Assembly: GCA_016192525.1 (NCBI GenBank)
Contig: JACPTZ010000195.1
Span: 1-46,716 of the forward strand
Length of the DNA stretch: 46,716 nt
From: Planctomycetota bacterium
GTDB lineage: Bacteria; Planctomycetota; MHYJ01; JACPTZ01
Reading direction: 5' to 3'
This document shows, in pieces, positions 18,866 to 25,883 of this stretch. The notes under the pieces were generated by a model, which saw only the letters and a program-made list of their open reading frames with translations, searched no databases and was not told where the DNA came from. Numbering within the stretch: position 1 is the stretch's first letter; the number at the start of each line of letters is the position of its first letter. Position numbers and translations under genes: made by a program.

Positions 18866-20420
18866 CCCGAGGCCCGAGGATGAGATCAGAGCCCGCCGTT
18901 CCGGGGTCCAGCGCCCGACCGCGACCCAGCCCCGACTTGCCCGCCGTAGCCCCCTCAGGGGCGAAGGCGGGAGGGGCGAAAGAAGGTCGCGAATTGCAAT
19001 CCGGTTGGAGAATGGCGAAACTCGGTGATCTGCTCACCGTCATTCGCGGAGTGTCCTATAGGAAGGAACACGCCTCGAAGGAACCCGCTCCCGACCGGGT
19101 CCCAATCCTGCGGGCCACGAATATCCAAGATGGATTGGTCTTCGACGACTTCGTCTACGTCCCGAACGGCTACGTCTCGGAAGAGCAACTCCTTCGCCGA
19201 GGCGACATCGTTATCGCGGCGTCGAGCGGAAGTCGCAATGTCGTTGGCAAGGCAGCACAACTCACGACGGACTGGTCCGGTTCCTTCGGCACATTCTGTT
19301 TTGGCCTGCGCCCAGAGCCGGGAGTTCACCCCGGCTACTTGGCGTGGTTTCTCCAAACGTCAGAATACCGGCATCAGGTGTCGAACTGTCAGCGGGTGTG
19401 AACATCAACAACCTCCGTGCAAGTCACATCGAAGAAATCCCAATTCCCGTCCCCCCCCTCCCCGTCCAACGCCGCATCGTGGCCGAGATCGAGAAGCAGT
19501 TCACACGGCTGGAGGCGGGGGTGGGGGCGCTGAAGCGGGTGCAGGCCAACTTCAAGCGCTACCGCGCCTCCGTCCTCAAGGCCGCCTGCGAAGGTCGCCT
19601 CGTCCCCACGGAAGCCGAACTCGCCCGCAAGCAAGGCCGCCCCAGCGAAACCGGCGCCCAACTCCTCGCCCGCATCCTCACCGAGCGCCGCCGGAAGTGG
19701 CTTGCCCTCCGAAGCCCCGGCGAAGGAGGGCAGGGCCGCGGCAAGTACAAGGAACCCGCACCCCCCGACACCGCCGGCCTTCCGCCCCTCCCTGAGGGGT
19801 GGACGTGGGCGACCGTTGAGCAGGTTGGCGTCGTGACTCTTGGACGCCAGCGATCACCCGAACATCATGCCGGCAAGTTCATGCGCCCGTACCTCCGCGT
19901 CGCGAATGTTTTCGAGGACAGGCTTGACCTGAGCGATGTGACGGAAATGAACTTCACGCCGAGGGAATTCGAGGTGTTCAGGCTCGAGCCCAACGACATC
20001 CTGTTGAACGAAGGCCAGAGCTTGGAGTTGATAGGCCGCCCTGCCCTGTATCGCGGTGAGAATCCCGGAGTGTGCTTTCAAAACACCCTCATCCGTTTTC
20101 GTCCGGGCGACGCCGCGATTGCGAAGTATGCGCTATCGGTCTTTCGAGCCTTCATGCACGACGGCCGATTCCAGAGGATTGCGAAGTGGACGACCAATAT
20201 TGCGCATCTCGGCGCGAGCAGGTTTGCAGGACTCGCCTTTCCCCTCCCCCCCCTCGACGAGCAGGCCCGGATCGTGGCGGAAGTGGAGCGTCGCCTGAGC
20301 GTGGTGGAGGAGCTAGAAGCGCTGGTCTCCGCCAACCTCCGGCGCGCCTCCCGCCTCCGCCAGTCCATCCTCCAACGGGCCTTCGCAGGACAATTGACAC
20401 CACGCGACGACACCCAGTGA
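18862..20420 (+). pseudogene. hsdS: Type I restriction specificity subunit, frameshifted near 19385
   Basis: The corrected product is about 520 aa and has the two-fold HsdS layout. TRD1 begins near GWRMAKLGDLLTVIRGVSYRKEHA and ends SAGVNINNLRASHIEEIPIPVPPLPVQRRIVAEIEKQFTRL. The central helices follow, then TRD2 from LPEGWTWATVEQVGVVTLG, and a second conserved helical part from LPPLDEQARIVAEVERRLSVVEELEALV. The start ATG 18862 overlaps the previous stop by 4 nt. At about 19384-19386 the frame breaks and is restored by adding one base in AA_CTG (giving S-K-L-S-A-G-V-N). HsdS binds DNA and positions HsdM and HsdR; no complete hsdM is in the window. The gene ends in a 4-nt overlap (GTGA) with the next gene. 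Confidence 0.88.
20259..20398. repeat. hsdS 3'-end direct repeat, copy A
   Basis: This stretch, encoding EQARIVAEVERRLSVVEE through LRQSILQRAF, is repeated in the same orientation at 21011-21150 with roughly 89% identity over the first 125 bp by eye. The two copies flank the gene at 20417-21010. Confidence 0.85.
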
Positions 20421-21010
20421 TCCCCGTGACAGAGGGCCTGATCATCCCGGACAGTAGAGGCGACAGCGAGATGGCGCTCCCCCCTCATGAGGTCCTCCAG
20501 CTTCCCCAGCGAGATCTCGAGGTAATGCTCTTGCCCCGGCTGGTTGGACGCGCTTTCCATGTGACCACCAATGCGGCGCTTTCCAGCATCGAGCGCGACG
20601 GTGAGATCCGCCCAAGTACCTCCGGGGTCTACCCCTTCCAGTATCCCCAGTCCGGTCAGTCGTTCTTCCGCCTTCGGGGTTGTGCTTCCGTATTTGACCT
20701 CCGACGGGTTCCAAATGGCCAGATCGAGCAGTCCCTCTGGAAGTACTACTTCCTGAATCCCTTCGACGGAAACCAGCCGTGTTTTCTGACGCTGTCGTCG
20801 CGTGCTGCAAGTCGGCTCGAGCCTTGGACTGCGTGGGAACAGAAGAGAGACTACTCGCAGATGGTCATTCCGTACGTCGAGGCGGGACACCTTGGCCCGA
20901 TTTCCGTCGGGGACATTGATCGAGTACTACTGGTTACCGTGATTCCCATGCCGCCGGATCTGACTACCCTTCAGGGAATCTGCCGCTTGAATCGCGACAT
21001 CGTGAGGTAG
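20417..21010 (+). CDS. Unknown protein coupled to hsdS; faint ADP-ribosyltransferase-like pattern
   Basis: GTG 20417 overlaps the hsdS stop by 4 nt, giving a 197-aa product; GTG 20426 or ATG 20471 are alternatives. It is soluble, with a segment GRAFHVTTNAALSSIERDGEIRPSTSG followed by FFRLRGCASVFDLR and PCFLTLSSRAASRL. The H-x-T-x8-I-x3-G spacing recalls the first motif of DarT/PARP-like ADP-ribosyltransferases and related RES-type toxins, but I cannot confirm the later catalytic residues, so the function is open. The gene sits between two copies of the hsdS 3' end. Its stop (TAG 21008-21010) is directly followed by the second copy in the same frame, which marks it as a cassette-like passenger of the restriction operon. 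Confidence 0.6.
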   Translation: MIPVTEGLIIPDSRGDSEMALPPHEVLQLPQRDLEVMLLPRLVGRAFHVTTNAALSSIERDGEIRPSTSGVYPFQYPQSGQSFFRLRGCASVFDLRRVPNGQIEQSLWKYYFLNPFDGNQPCFLTLSSRAASRLEPWTAWEQKRDYSQMVIPYVEAGHLGPISVGDIDRVLLVTVIPMPPDLTTLQGICRLNRDIVR

Positions 21011-21178
21011 GAGCAAGCGCGGATCGTGGCGGAGGTGGAGCGTCGGTTGAGCGTGGTGGAGGAACTGGAAGCGGTGGTCTCCGCCAACCTCCAGCGCGCC
21101 ACCCGCCTCCGGCAGTCCATCCTCCAGCGGGCCTTCTCCGGCGCGCTCACCAACGAGGCGCGAGCAGGATCGCGCTGA
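21011..21178 (+). pseudogene. Orphan 3' end of an hsdS gene (copy B)
   Basis: Fifty-five codons plus stop read EQARIVAEVERRLSVVEELEAVV...LRQSILQRAFSGALTNEARAGSR, matching the C-terminus of the upstream HsdS with several substitutions. There is no start codon; it follows the stop of the preceding gene without a gap. It is a remnant or recombination partner and not an independent gene. Confidence 0.88.
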
Positions 21179-21267
21179 ATCCGGTCCTCCCGGCCGGCCC
21201 ATCCCCCGATCTCGGAGGGCCGCTCGCCGCTACGTCCGCGGACGAAATCGCATATGGCGCATGAGCG

Positions 21268-21296
21268 TTGACAGGCTCCTGACGGGGAGATAGAGT
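21268..21296 (+). promoter_or_regulatory. Promoter for the ATPase-PIN module
   Basis: TTGACA (21268-21273), a 17-bp spacer and TAGAGT (21291-21296) stand about 40 bp before ATG 21338. Confidence 0.6.
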
Positions 21297-21337
21297 TTCG
21301 TTCGGGAGCGGGACAGGCAGAGCGAGTTGGTGCGCGC

Positions 21338-22606
21338 ATGATCAAGAAGATCGTCCTGGACAACTTCAGGCTACACGATCGCACCACGATCGACGCCGCC
21401 CGTTTCACGTTTTTCATTGGCCCGAACAACAGCGGAAAGTCCAGCGTCTTTCACGCCCTGCTGTGCCTGAAGCAGGCGGGGCAGACAAACACCTTTTGGC
21501 AGCCCCTTCGGCGTCAGCAGACAAACCCAACCAATCAGCCGTACCTGTATCCCCCCAACGCATTTCTGGACATTGGTGGTGGCGAGTTTCTGACTCGCCC
21601 CGGAAAGGACATCATTGGACTGGAATTGGAAGGGGAGTTCGAGAAGCCCTCGGCGACGACGGTGTCGTGGAAACTCCAGGTGAACAGCCAGACGCTTGTT
21701 GACAGCGCTGGAGTCCTCTCGTTGCCTTTTGAACCGGGCCGAGTGGAGTGGAAGACCACCCAGACGAGTCAACGCACAGACCCGACGTCCTTTGTCACCG
21801 ATGGGTGCACCATCGCGCTGAGCGCTCCCAAAGGCTACAGACCGCTCTCAGCAGGCATTACGTACCCTCCGGACATGCCGCCCGCGAGGCGTAACGAGAT
21901 CCAGAATCGAATCAACGCGCTGACGGATACGCCTTTCCGGTTGATCCAATCCGTTCACATGGTCTATCCGACGCGGGGAATAGAGGAATTCTACTACCCG
22001 AGTGCGGCGAACTCACCCGGCCACCTTGACCTGGTCTCGCACGCCGATCGGAGTGTCGCTTTCGCGGATATGCTCCTCAGTAATTCCGAACTGAAGTCAT
22101 GCGTGTCGGAATGGCTGCAGAAGCTCCTCGGTGTCGAGATCGATGCCGAGAAGATGCTGGACCGCATCAATGTCCGGGTGAGGAGGCGAAAGACGCCGTT
22201 TGCAGCGGAGGGGTCTGGCGCCAACCAACTGCCGTTCACGCTGATCCCGATCGCCCTCGCCCCTCCCGGGGATACGGTGTTGCTCACGGAGCCCGAGGCC
22301 CATCTGCACCCGAAGGCGCAGTACGAGCTGGGGGAACTTCTCATCCGGATCGGGCTCGACGAGGGGAAGCAGCTCTTCCTGGAGAGCCACAGCGAGCACA
22401 TTCTACATCCCTTTCTCGTGGCGCTCGCCCGCAAGAAACTCTCGCCCCAGGACTTCGCCCTGTACGAGTTCGAGAATCGGGACGGGGTCTCGGTCGCAAC
22501 GCGGCTTGAGGTGACTCCTGAGGGTCGCATTCGCGGCGGGCTCAAGGGATTCTTCCAGCAGAGCCTTCGCGAACTCTCCGAATACCTCGCCGAGCCTTCC
22601 ACATAA
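21338..22606 (+). CDS. OLD/DUF3696-like AAA (ABC-type) ATPase
   Basis: The 422-aa protein has the fold signatures of SMC/OLD-type ATPases. N-terminal MIKKIVLDNFRLHDRTTID leads to Walker A GPNNSGKSS (residues 28-36). An ABC-like signature GSGANQLPF lies near 290, Walker B TVLLTEPEAHLHP near 313-325 and the switch histidine ESHSEH near 348. The C-terminus, GRIRGGLKGFFQQSLRELSEYL, resembles DUF3696 proteins. There is no TOPRIM domain, unlike classical OLD nucleases. A nuclease-like gene starts 1 nt after its stop, so the ATPase probably controls that partner. Comparable ATPase/effector pairs (PARIS, Gabija, RloC/PrrC-like) are anti-phage systems; this exact pair I do not recognise. It has its own promoter at 21268. 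Confidence 0.85.
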   Translation: MIKKIVLDNFRLHDRTTIDAARFTFFIGPNNSGKSSVFHALLCLKQAGQTNTFWQPLRRQQTNPTNQPYLYPPNAFLDIGGGEFLTRPGKDIIGLELEGEFEKPSATTVSWKLQVNSQTLVDSAGVLSLPFEPGRVEWKTTQTSQRTDPTSFVTDGCTIALSAPKGYRPLSAGITYPPDMPPARRNEIQNRINALTDTPFRLIQSVHMVYPTRGIEEFYYPSAANSPGHLDLVSHADRSVAFADMLLSNSELKSCVSEWLQKLLGVEIDAEKMLDRINVRVRRRKTPFAAEGSGANQLPFTLIPIALAPPGDTVLLTEPEAHLHPKAQYELGELLIRIGLDEGKQLFLESHSEHILHPFLVALARKKLSPQDFALYEFENRDGVSVATRLEVTPEGRIRGGLKGFFQQSLRELSEYLAEPST

Positions 22607-22607
22607 C

Positions 22608-23096
22608 GTGAAGTACCTTTTCCTCCTGGACGAAAACGTGTTGCGCCACGCCGTCGCCTCGGCGGGGATGTACGGCAAGCCGGATGCTCCAACAGCACAA
22701 GTGATCAGGCTGATTGGCCAGAACTGCCACAGCGTTGTCCTTGACCCCGAGATCCGGAGTCGATACAGAAGACACCTCGACGAGATCGGATCTCTCACCT
22801 GGGATCATGCCGGATTCGCGCTGTCGGTCCTCACCTCGTTCTTTGGGCTCTTGGGGACAGCCGAGAAGGTCGGGGAGGACCCGCTCAGCCCCCCATTGCT
22901 CGAGACTCAGATTGAGGAGGCGATCCCGGTGAAGGATCGCTTCGCCGTGCGCGCCGCCGTGCGCCACCATGCCATTCTCGTCACCAATGACGACACCTTG
23001 CGGGCTCGCGTGGACGAATTCGTCACGCCCAGGTTTCCCGACGTGCGTGCTCTGCATCCCACGGAGGCGTGCAGCGGGTTCGCGAATCAGACGTAG
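22608..23096 (+). CDS. PIN-like nuclease paired with the ATPase
   Basis: The start is GTG 22608, one base after the ATPase stop, so translation is coupled. The 162-aa product shows the spaced acidic residues of PIN-domain RNases: YLFLLDENVLRHAV at the N-terminus, DPEIRSRYRRHL in the middle, VKDRFAVRAAV, and ILVTNDDTLRARV near the C-terminus. PIN proteins are Mg-dependent ribonucleases, usually toxins. The likely role is the effector of the neighbouring ATPase, cutting RNA when the ATPase senses infection. That is inference from context. A 66-aa antitoxin-like gene follows. Confidence 0.72.
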   Translation: MKYLFLLDENVLRHAVASAGMYGKPDAPTAQVIRLIGQNCHSVVLDPEIRSRYRRHLDEIGSLTWDHAGFALSVLTSFFGLLGTAEKVGEDPLSPPLLETQIEEAIPVKDRFAVRAAVRHHAILVTNDDTLRARVDEFVTPRFPDVRALHPTEACSGFANQT

Positions 23097-23183
23097 GGCG
23101 GAACCACCCTCCGTGGCTCTTGCACCTCGCTTTCGCTTCGTCGGCGATGGAACTATTCCCGGATTGCTGTGGGGGACCGAGCC

Positions 23184-23384
23184 ATGAGCAAGTTCATGAG
23201 GAAGCGGATCCCCGGAAGTCGTCGCGTGCGGCCCCAAGTTTCGGCGTCGAAGGATGCGGCGCTTGATCCGCGCACCCTGATGCAGCCGCAGGGTCCCAAG
23301 ACGGGCCTGAATGCCATCTTCGGGCGGTGGCCGGGAACAGAGTCCGATGAGGAGGTGGCAGCGGCACTGGAAGACATGTCCTGA
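23184..23384 (+). CDS. Small antitoxin-like protein
   Basis: The 66-aa product (ATG 23184, GGGGGA upstream) has a basic N-terminus (MSKFMRKRIPGSRRVRP) and an acidic tail, LNAIFGRWPGTESDEEVAAALEDMS. The I-F-G-x-W-P-G-x-E-S/T-D-E-E pattern is what I associate with antitoxin tails found next to PIN toxins. It follows the PIN-like gene by 87 bp and could neutralise it. The toxin-first order is unusual for PIN pairs, so the pairing is tentative. Confidence 0.6.
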   Translation: MSKFMRKRIPGSRRVRPQVSASKDAALDPRTLMQPQGPKTGLNAIFGRWPGTESDEEVAAALEDMS

Positions 23385-23429
23385 GTCCCCAAAATACCCT
23401 CTCCCAGCCGCAGAGCGGTCAGCCACCTC

Positions 23430-23915
23430 ATGAACCCTCACACCCTCCCCCGCGACATCCCCGATCCGGTCCGGCGCGCGGTGCGGCAGCGCTGCAAGTT
23501 CTGCTGCGTGCTCTGCATCTGCGGCGTGTACGAGTACCACCATTTCGCGCCGCTATTTGCCGAGGCGCACGCGCATGATCCCGACGGGATCACCCTCCTC
23601 TGCGGGACCCATCACGACAAGGTGACGCGCGGCATCATCAAGCCCGAGGAGGTCCGCGCGGCAGACCAACGCCGGAGGAGCGAGGCGCCGGACGCCCTCC
23701 TTCACCGGTTGTCCCTGAGGCGTCCGACGATCCACGTCCTGGGATCGATCGTCCTTCTCGGAGAGGGTCCGATCCTCTCGTTCGATGGGACACCCCTCCT
23801 GTGCGTCGTTCCGGGCGAAGACGGCATCGCCGAGATCACCGCCCGGTTCCTGGATGGGGAGGGCTGGGAAACCGTGTACATCGAGCGAGCAGATAGTTCT
23901 AGCTTACGGAACTAA
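23430..23915 (+). CDS. HNH-family nuclease-like protein
   Basis: The 161-aa protein opens with IPDPVRRAVRQRCKFCCVLCICGVYEYHHFAPLF and continues DPDGITLLCGTHHDKVTRGII. This is the pattern of a zinc-containing HNH family (Cys pairs near residues 22-31, HH at 37-38, DGITLLC...HH at 52-62). The C-terminal half is beta-rich and ends without further motifs. HNH proteins of this type often sit in defence or mobile regions as DNA-cutting subunits. There is no obvious partner overlap; the next gene starts 22 bp on with its own -10-like box. Confidence 0.78.
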   Translation: MNPHTLPRDIPDPVRRAVRQRCKFCCVLCICGVYEYHHFAPLFAEAHAHDPDGITLLCGTHHDKVTRGIIKPEEVRAADQRRRSEAPDALLHRLSLRRPTIHVLGSIVLLGEGPILSFDGTPLLCVVPGEDGIAEITARFLDGEGWETVYIERADSSSLRN

Positions 23916-23924
23916 TGGCGCTAT

Positions 23925-23930
23925 CATTAT
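23925..23930 (+). promoter_or_regulatory. -10-like box for a possibly leaderless abiEi-like mRNA
   Basis: CATTAT ends 6 nt before ATG 23937 in an AT-rich patch, and no Shine-Dalgarno precedes the ATG. I see no good -35 box. Confidence 0.4.
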
Positions 23931-23936
23931 ACCTCC

Positions 23937-24761
23937 ATGAGAACGATCCACGGGATCTCAGCGGTCAATCGCAAGCGGCTGGAATCACTGCATCGGCAGT
24001 TGAAGGGGCCGTTCTCGGTCGAGGAAGCGGCGACAGTCTGGAAGCTCGACTCCACACGGGCTCGCCGGCTCCTGGCGCAACTGGCATCGAGCGGGTGGCT
24101 GAGCCGGGTGCGCCGAAACGCCTACACGGCGGTGCCGCTGGGGGCTACGGCCCCGGGCGAATGGAGGGAAGATCCGTGGATCGTTGCGGCCAAGACCTTT
24201 GCCCCCTGCTATCTGGGCGGCTGGACGGCCTGCGAACATTGGGGACTGACGGAACAGATCTTCCGCGAGATCATCGTCGTCACCTCGCGCAGGGTGCGCC
24301 ATCGTGTACAGGACATCCAGGGAACCCGGGTCCGGATCAAGGTGGTCTCCGCGGCCCGAATCTTCGGCCTGCAGACCGTCCGGAGAGGCCAGAGCAAGGT
24401 GCCGCTCTCCGATCCCACCCGTACGGTGCTCGACCTGCTTGACGATCCGACGATGGGAGGCGGGATGCGTCACGTCGCCGAAGTGGTACGGGGCTATTTC
24501 GAGGGCTCCGCGAGGGATGATGCCAGAATGGTGAGCGATGCGGATCGCATCGGCAACCGCACCATCTTCAAGCGGCTCGGATACCTGATTGAGACCTTGG
24601 GTCTTTCCGCGCCTGACTTGTCTCAGACCTGCCGCGGTCGGCTGAGTGCCGGGATCGGCCTCCTCGATCCCGCGGCGAAGCCGGTGGGACCGATCCTCAA
24701 GCGCTGGGGGCTCAGGGTGAACGCGAAGGTGGAGCATGTGGCGTCGTCATCAGCCGGCTAA
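23937..24761 (+). CDS. AbiEi-like type IV antitoxin / transcriptional regulator
   Basis: The 274-aa protein has an N-terminal winged helix (FSVEEAATVWKLDSTRARRLLAQLASSGWLSRVRRNAYTAVP, about residues 25-67). The AbiEi antitoxin core follows (DPWIVAAKTFAPCYLGGWTACEHWGLTEQIFREIIVVTSRRVR) and then the regulator's C-terminal region (TRTVLDLLDDPTMGGGMRHVAEVVRGY). In type IV systems AbiEi represses the operon and counters AbiEii, a nucleotidyltransferase toxin. No AbiEii follows: the next gene is a TIGR04255 protein. This is therefore an orphan antitoxin or a regulator recruited by other island genes. A -10-like CATTAT lies 6 nt before the ATG. Confidence 0.82.
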   Translation: MRTIHGISAVNRKRLESLHRQLKGPFSVEEAATVWKLDSTRARRLLAQLASSGWLSRVRRNAYTAVPLGATAPGEWREDPWIVAAKTFAPCYLGGWTACEHWGLTEQIFREIIVVTSRRVRHRVQDIQGTRVRIKVVSAARIFGLQTVRRGQSKVPLSDPTRTVLDLLDDPTMGGGMRHVAEVVRGYFEGSARDDARMVSDADRIGNRTIFKRLGYLIETLGLSAPDLSQTCRGRLSAGIGLLDPAAKPVGPILKRWGLRVNAKVEHVASSSAG

Positions 24762-24895
24762 ACATTGAAGAATGGGTGCGTGAACGTGGACTGCGCAAGC
24801 ACCCGGTCGGGCCACGCTGACATCGAGGACGCACAACAATCTTGCACGCGCGGGCGATTGGGTGTTCAATGAGGCCCTCCTCTGGAACCCACCGC

Positions 24896-25654
24896 ATGTC
24901 CGAAGGACGCCGCTACCGCAAGCCGCCCCTGGTCGAGGCGCTTTGCGAGATCTTCTTCGATGGGACGATCTGGAACGACTCGTCCCCGGATCGTTTCTTT
25001 GAGCGCTTCAAGGATCGGTTCCCGATCAGACAGACGAAGGAGGTTCGGGAAGCCTCCATCCACATCGCGCCCTCGGGCGAGACTGCATCCGCCATTCGCG
25101 ATCGTGCCCCGATCCACCAATACCTGACCGAGAAGCGCGACTGCATGATCCAGGTTGCGTCGGGTATGCTCGTCGTCAACAAACTCCGGCCCTACACGCA
25201 TTGTGAAGATTGGGAGCCGACGATCTACTCCTCAATAGAGGTGTTCTGAGAACTCTGTCGTCCGTCTGCCGTTAGCCGACTGGGTGTCCGCTACGTCAAT
25301 CGAATCCCCATCTCCAAGCCTCCCCCTGTCCGCATGGAGGACTATTACAATCTCTACCCTAAACTGCCAACGACCCTCAAGGACACGCATGGTGCCTTCA
25401 TGGTTCGAGTTGAAGTGCCTACCGAAGCCTCGGGGCACACCCTCGTGATAACCTTCGGGAGCACGCCTCCGGAGAGGCTGGGCGAGTTCAGCCACCTGCT
25501 CGACCTGTGTGACGTCTGCCATCCACCAGCGCCCTTCTCCCTGGAAGATGTCCGTGCTGAAGTGAGGAAAGGGCACAGCAATGTCGAGAGTGCATTTGAG
25601 GGCAGTTTGACCGAGTCCTTCAAGGCCACCTTCGAGCCAGAGGAGTCTCGATGA
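24896..25654 (+). pseudogene. TIGR04255-family protein with internal TGA at 25247
   Basis: The frame begins MSEGRRYRKPPLVEALCEIFFDG (start ATG 24896; ATG 24869 is possible) and runs to an in-frame TGA at 25247-25249. The same frame then continues without other stops through RLGVRYVNRIPISKPPPVRMEDYYNLYPKLP and ends FEGSLTESFKATFEPEESR. Both halves together give about 252 codons, the usual size of the sporadically distributed TIGR04255 family, whose function is unknown and which is often seen near restriction and defence genes. The break is a single codon, so it may be a nonsense mutation, a sequencing error or, less likely, a recoded stop. The second half alone could start at ATG 25334. Confidence 0.75.
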
Positions 25655-25834
25655 GTCTACGGAGAGTTGATCAAGCGGGACAAGGTGAACCTCGACATCT
25701 TTTGGCTCAAGGACGAGAGCCTCGAAGAATCGGCCAACCTCCCGGCGCCTGAGGTCATCGCGCGTGACATCGCCTCCGACCTGGAGGCCGCGCTGGAACA
25801 GTTCCAGGCCATCGCAGAGGATCTGAAGCCGTAG
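25655..25834 (+). pseudogene. hsdM: 3' remnant of a type I methyltransferase gene (last 59 codons)
   Basis: The frame reads VYGELIKRDKVNLDIFWL, KDESLEESANLPAPEVIA, then LEAALEQFQAIAEDLKP and stop. This is the characteristic C-terminus of type I HsdM N6-adenine methyltransferases (DK-NLDIFWLKD-SLE...NLP-P). No start codon or upstream methylase domain is present. It begins directly after the stop of the TIGR04255 gene and in the same frame. It shows that an hsdM once stood here, and it marks the downstream edge of the restriction island. Confidence 0.85.
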
Positions 25835-25883
25835 AGGCGGGCACTCCCTGTGCGTGGTTGACTCACGTTGCGGCGCCCCAGGC

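Noticed and set aside
23184-23384. The small gene as the antitoxin of the HNH protein
   Set aside because: Its tail pattern fits antitoxins seen with PIN toxins, and the HNH protein is not a known toxin of a two-gene pair. I list it with the PIN-like gene instead, tentatively.
13348-25883. A direct repeat of the tRNA-Lys 3' end marking an att site
   Set aside because: I looked for the GGGTTCAAATCCCACCG-type sequence downstream of the island and did not find a second copy in the window, so no attachment site is claimed.
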